64,000 nt of DNA from JACCYQ01 sp036675565 (GTDB lineage: Bacteria; Bacteroidota; Bacteroidia; Chitinophagales; Chitinophagaceae): positions 16,397 through 80,396 of the forward strand of contig JAKFER010000216.1 in assembly GCA_036675565.1 (NCBI GenBank), written 5' to 3'. A program made the position numbers and the translations under genes. Position 1 is the stretch's first letter; every line of letters starts with the position of its first letter. The notes under the pieces were generated by a model that saw nothing but the letters and a program-made list of their open reading frames with translations, made no database searches and was not told the DNA's origin. This document shows, one piece after another, positions 61,817 through 64,000 of this stretch.

Positions 61817-63601
61817 TCAAATACCTGCAATAAAATCATCCAGGTTTACATCGGAGTTTAGCTGAAGCCGCTGTCGTAAACGCTGCCTTGTTTTGTGCAC
61901 ACTATCTACAGAAATACCCAGCATAGCTGCCATTTGTTTGCTGGTTAATTGCAACCTTACCAGTGCAGCCATTCGCTGTTCGGCTATTGTAATATCTGCA
62001 GCGTTCTCTTTTAGTTTCTGAAAGAAAAAGGGATAAATTTTTTCGAAGAGTGATTTAAATTTAATCCAGTCTTCTTCCGTTAATATCGTTTGCTGGCTTA
62101 GTTCGGTGATCAGGTGTTGTTGTTCGGCTGATACGTTGTTGCCTTTTACCTGTTCCTCCAGCTTTTCAATAAGGCTTGTTTTTTCCACAATATTTTCAGT
62201 AAACATATGGAGTTGATCCCGGGCCGATTCTATTTGTAATTGCATCCTTTGCTTCTCTTGCTCCAATCTTTCCAATTGCAATTTCGCTTTTAATCGCTGC
62301 CTTGTTATAACAAGGAATCCAACAATACCCAACAGCAAAATCACTGTTATTAATATATTGCGTTGAAGCAATTGTTTCTCCTTTTCCTTTTGCAGGGATT
62401 GAATTCTATAGCTGCTTTTTTCATTATATGCCCTTTCTTTGGAAACAGTAATTCCGCTAAAGGCAATCATTTTTTCCAATGAATCATTCAACGTAGCATA
62501 TTTTGCATTATAATAAAATGCACTGTCATACACACCCAATGATTTAAATACATCCACAGCTGTATAATATGTATTCCGCAAATAGAATCTTTCTGGAGTA
62601 TGTTCCAAGAGGCTAAGCGCTTCCCTTACATATTGTAAGGCAACAGCATTATTTCCTAACTGTAACTGTGTGCGTGCCGCCCATTGCAGCGAATTGGCGG
62701 CATTGTCGTACAGCTTTCCCTCTGTACTGAATTTATGATCTGCCATAAATAAAGCAAGTGCAGTATCGTACTGTTTTTGCTCGTAATAAATCTGGCCCAT
62801 GTTTCCCCCGATGATCCCTTTCCATATATCAAGGTTTAATGCCGTTGCTATTTTAAGCGATGTTTGGTACCAGAAAAAAGCTGAATCATATTGCTGCCGG
62901 CGATGATAACCAAGGGCAGCCGTGTTACTGGAGAACATCATATGTACCGCATTACCCGGTAGTTTACGTTTTTCAAAAATCCTAAATGCCTTGATACTGT
63001 TTCTTGCACATTCATCATACTCCCTGATTTTATAAAAGATTTCTCCAACGACCATGTAATTTGTGGGACTGTTAGTAATCCCTAGTTTCTCATTCAGTTC
63101 CAGCCCGTTCACAGTGTATGTTACGGCCAACTCCAGTTCTTTCATAATAGAGCAGGAATTTCCGTAAAAGATGCTTACCATTGCAATCAAACGATCATCG
63201 CCTGAGAGGTAGGCCTCGTTTATTGCTTTTTTCCATAATTCAAGAATTACCGATTTCACTGCGGGGTTCACCCGGTCTTCTTCGCCTAAACTGTTATTGC
63301 TTGGATCTACATCTTCATAATAAAGCACTGCGGCTTTCAGTCCATAGATCCGTGCCCGCAAGTGATGGTTCTCTGCTTTTTCTTCGAGCTCACGAAAAAT
63401 CGATTCTGATTGTTTGCTTTTAGCAATTCGTTCTACCAGGGCATAATCATATAAATTAGCTTTATTGGGATTCTCGGTTAATGATTTGATTATTTCGTTT
63501 ACAGTTGGTACAGCTGTTTGCGCCTCAATCGGACAGTTGAAATAATTAAACAGTAGTAATACAATGCAGATTCGGTACAATTGGGTTTTACAACAATTCA
63601 T
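61817..63601 (-). CDS. Membrane-anchored TPR / HTH transcriptional regulator
   Basis: The 594-residue protein has a signal peptide (about 1-28), a large periplasmic domain of tetratricopeptide-like helical repeats (about 100-400: SVILELWKKAINEAYLSGDDRL, YDSAFFWYQTSLKIA, YDTALALFMADHKF), one membrane segment (about 417-437), a cytoplasmic coiled coil (about 440-505: LERLEQEKQRMQLQIESARD) and a C-terminal LuxR-like helix-turn-helix (about 553-582: LTSKQMAAMLGISVDSVHKTRQRLRQRL). This design resembles the Bacteroidota SusR-like/TPR regulators that sense outside the membrane and bind DNA inside, without histidine kinase parts. Neighbouring T9SS gene and small membrane peptide on the same strand are possible targets. 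Confidence 0.88.
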   Translation of the reverse strand: MNCCKTQLYRICIVLLLFNYFNCPIEAQTAVPTVNEIIKSLTENPNKANLYDYALVERIAKSKQSESIFRELEEKAENHHLRARIYGLKAAVLYYEDVDPSNNSLGEEDRVNPAVKSVILELWKKAINEAYLSGDDRLIAMVSIFYGNSCSIMKELELAVTYTVNGLELNEKLGITNSPTNYMVVGEIFYKIREYDECARNSIKAFRIFEKRKLPGNAVHMMFSSNTAALGYHRRQQYDSAFFWYQTSLKIATALNLDIWKGIIGGNMGQIYYEQKQYDTALALFMADHKFSTEGKLYDNAANSLQWAARTQLQLGNNAVALQYVREALSLLEHTPERFYLRNTYYTAVDVFKSLGVYDSAFYYNAKYATLNDSLEKMIAFSGITVSKERAYNEKSSYRIQSLQKEKEKQLLQRNILITVILLLGIVGFLVITRQRLKAKLQLERLEQEKQRMQLQIESARDQLHMFTENIVEKTSLIEKLEEQVKGNNVSAEQQHLITELSQQTILTEEDWIKFKSLFEKIYPFFFQKLKENAADITIAEQRMAALVRLQLTSKQMAAMLGISVDSVHKTRQRLRQRLQLNSDVNLDDFIAGI

Positions 63602-63865
63602 AAGCAGAAGCTAATATAAAACATAAATGGAAATACTTGTTAATGTGTGAGATCAGAAATTTCATTCAAAAATTATATGCGGCAATTAGAACAACGATTT
63701 CGGCTTTTGAAATAAAGAAGATCAAATACCAACAATATTTTCGTCAAATGTTTTTCGCTTCCCTCTTAGTCTCAACGATTTTAAAAATGATATATGTGCA
63801 GAAACAACATTGTTATATAAAACTGTGTTGATTTGATTTATTTTCACATCTCCCAAAATCAAAAA

Positions 63866-64000
63866 ATGCAATCAATCAAACTCACTCAATACTCTCATGG
63901 TGCCGGCTGTGGATGCAAGATCTCTCCTAAAGTACTTGACACCATTTTGCAAAGCAATTTTGCTATGCCAAACAACGACCGGCTGATCGTTGGCAACCAC
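63866..64000 (+). CDS. selD: Selenide, water dikinase SelD (partial, 5' end)
   Basis: The window ends after 45 codons. The N terminus LTQYSHGAGCGCKISPKVLD carries the active-site motif HGAGCGCK, where the first cysteine (or selenocysteine) is the catalytic residue; here a cysteine is seen, so no SECIS element is required in this part. The enzyme makes selenophosphate from selenide and ATP. Its presence near mnmH (55028) links the region to selenation of tRNA wobble uridine. ATG at 63866 is the obvious start; the upstream 264 bases are shared with the divergent TPR regulator gene and hold no clear promoter match. Confidence 0.92.
   Translation, partial: MQSIKLTQYSHGAGCGCKISPKVLDTILQSNFAMPNNDRLIVGNH

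Noticed and set aside
63637..63831. 64-codon plus-strand frame before selD
   Set aside because: No family, no signal and AT-rich composition; the region is better seen as the divergent promoter of the TPR regulator and selD.

Overview
The window looks like a chromosomal segment of a Bacteroidota bacterium, most likely family Chitinophagaceae or a close relative. Visible support: promoter -7 elements of the TAnnTTTG type, scarce Shine-Dalgarno sequences, many small lipoproteins, SusC/D-era style TonB-dependent receptors with an N-terminal carboxypeptidase-regulatory domain, a type IX secretion (T9SS) C-terminal signal, Rho with a long charged insertion, and families typical of the phylum (DUF5606, SMUG2, group III truncated haemoglobin). 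I see no rRNA, tRNA, CRISPR array, phage or insertion sequence. The family assignment is inference.

Layout. 1-6.7 kb: a minus-strand run of MarR regulator, GHL10 glycoside hydrolase, DegT aminotransferase, RpoN (sigma-54) and a membrane protein cut by the window edge, preceded by a radical SAM/SPASM protein. 7-12.7 kb: recA, small lipoproteins, an alpha/beta hydrolase, an endonuclease/phosphatase-fold lipoprotein and a GntP permease that converges on glycerate kinase. 14-21.4 kb: GH25 lysozyme, prohibitin-like protein, a divergent MerC / SCO1-Fur metal module with a perfect palindromic operator candidate, an M3 peptidase and a DUF5606 protein.

21.5-26.3 kb: TonB-type receptor, ECF sigma factor, small single-pass membrane protein and two Spy/CpxP-like proteins in a row, resembling a receptor plus CnrH/CnrY/CnrX-like envelope-sensing unit. 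26.5-36 kb: small soluble enzymes (VOC, AHSA1, DinB, DUF4287/DUF5655, truncated haemoglobin), an amidohydrolase, a PfkB kinase, a DsbA/FrnE-like protein and a GNAT-nitrilase fusion. 35.1-42.1 kb: a repair-rich block with polA, a YdeI-like protein, SMUG2 DNA glycosylase and a GNAT in one tight operon, next to uvrB. 42.3-49.6 kb: AsmA-like protein divergent from an acyltransferase, a zinc peptidase, an AraC regulator and a PIF1-like helicase.

49.7-64 kb: a second TonB-type receptor, rho, mnmH (tRNA 2-selenouridine synthase), a 1306-residue T9SS cargo protein with MopE-type calcium-binding repeats, a membrane-anchored TPR-HTH regulator, and the first 45 codons of selD, the selenophosphate donor enzyme for MnmH. 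The most interesting unexplained items are the ECF/Spy-like unit, the MerC-SCO1-Fur operator, the polA-SMUG2 operon, the regulator/small protein/T9SS cargo trio between mnmH and selD, and promoters placed so close to start codons that leaderless transcripts are likely.
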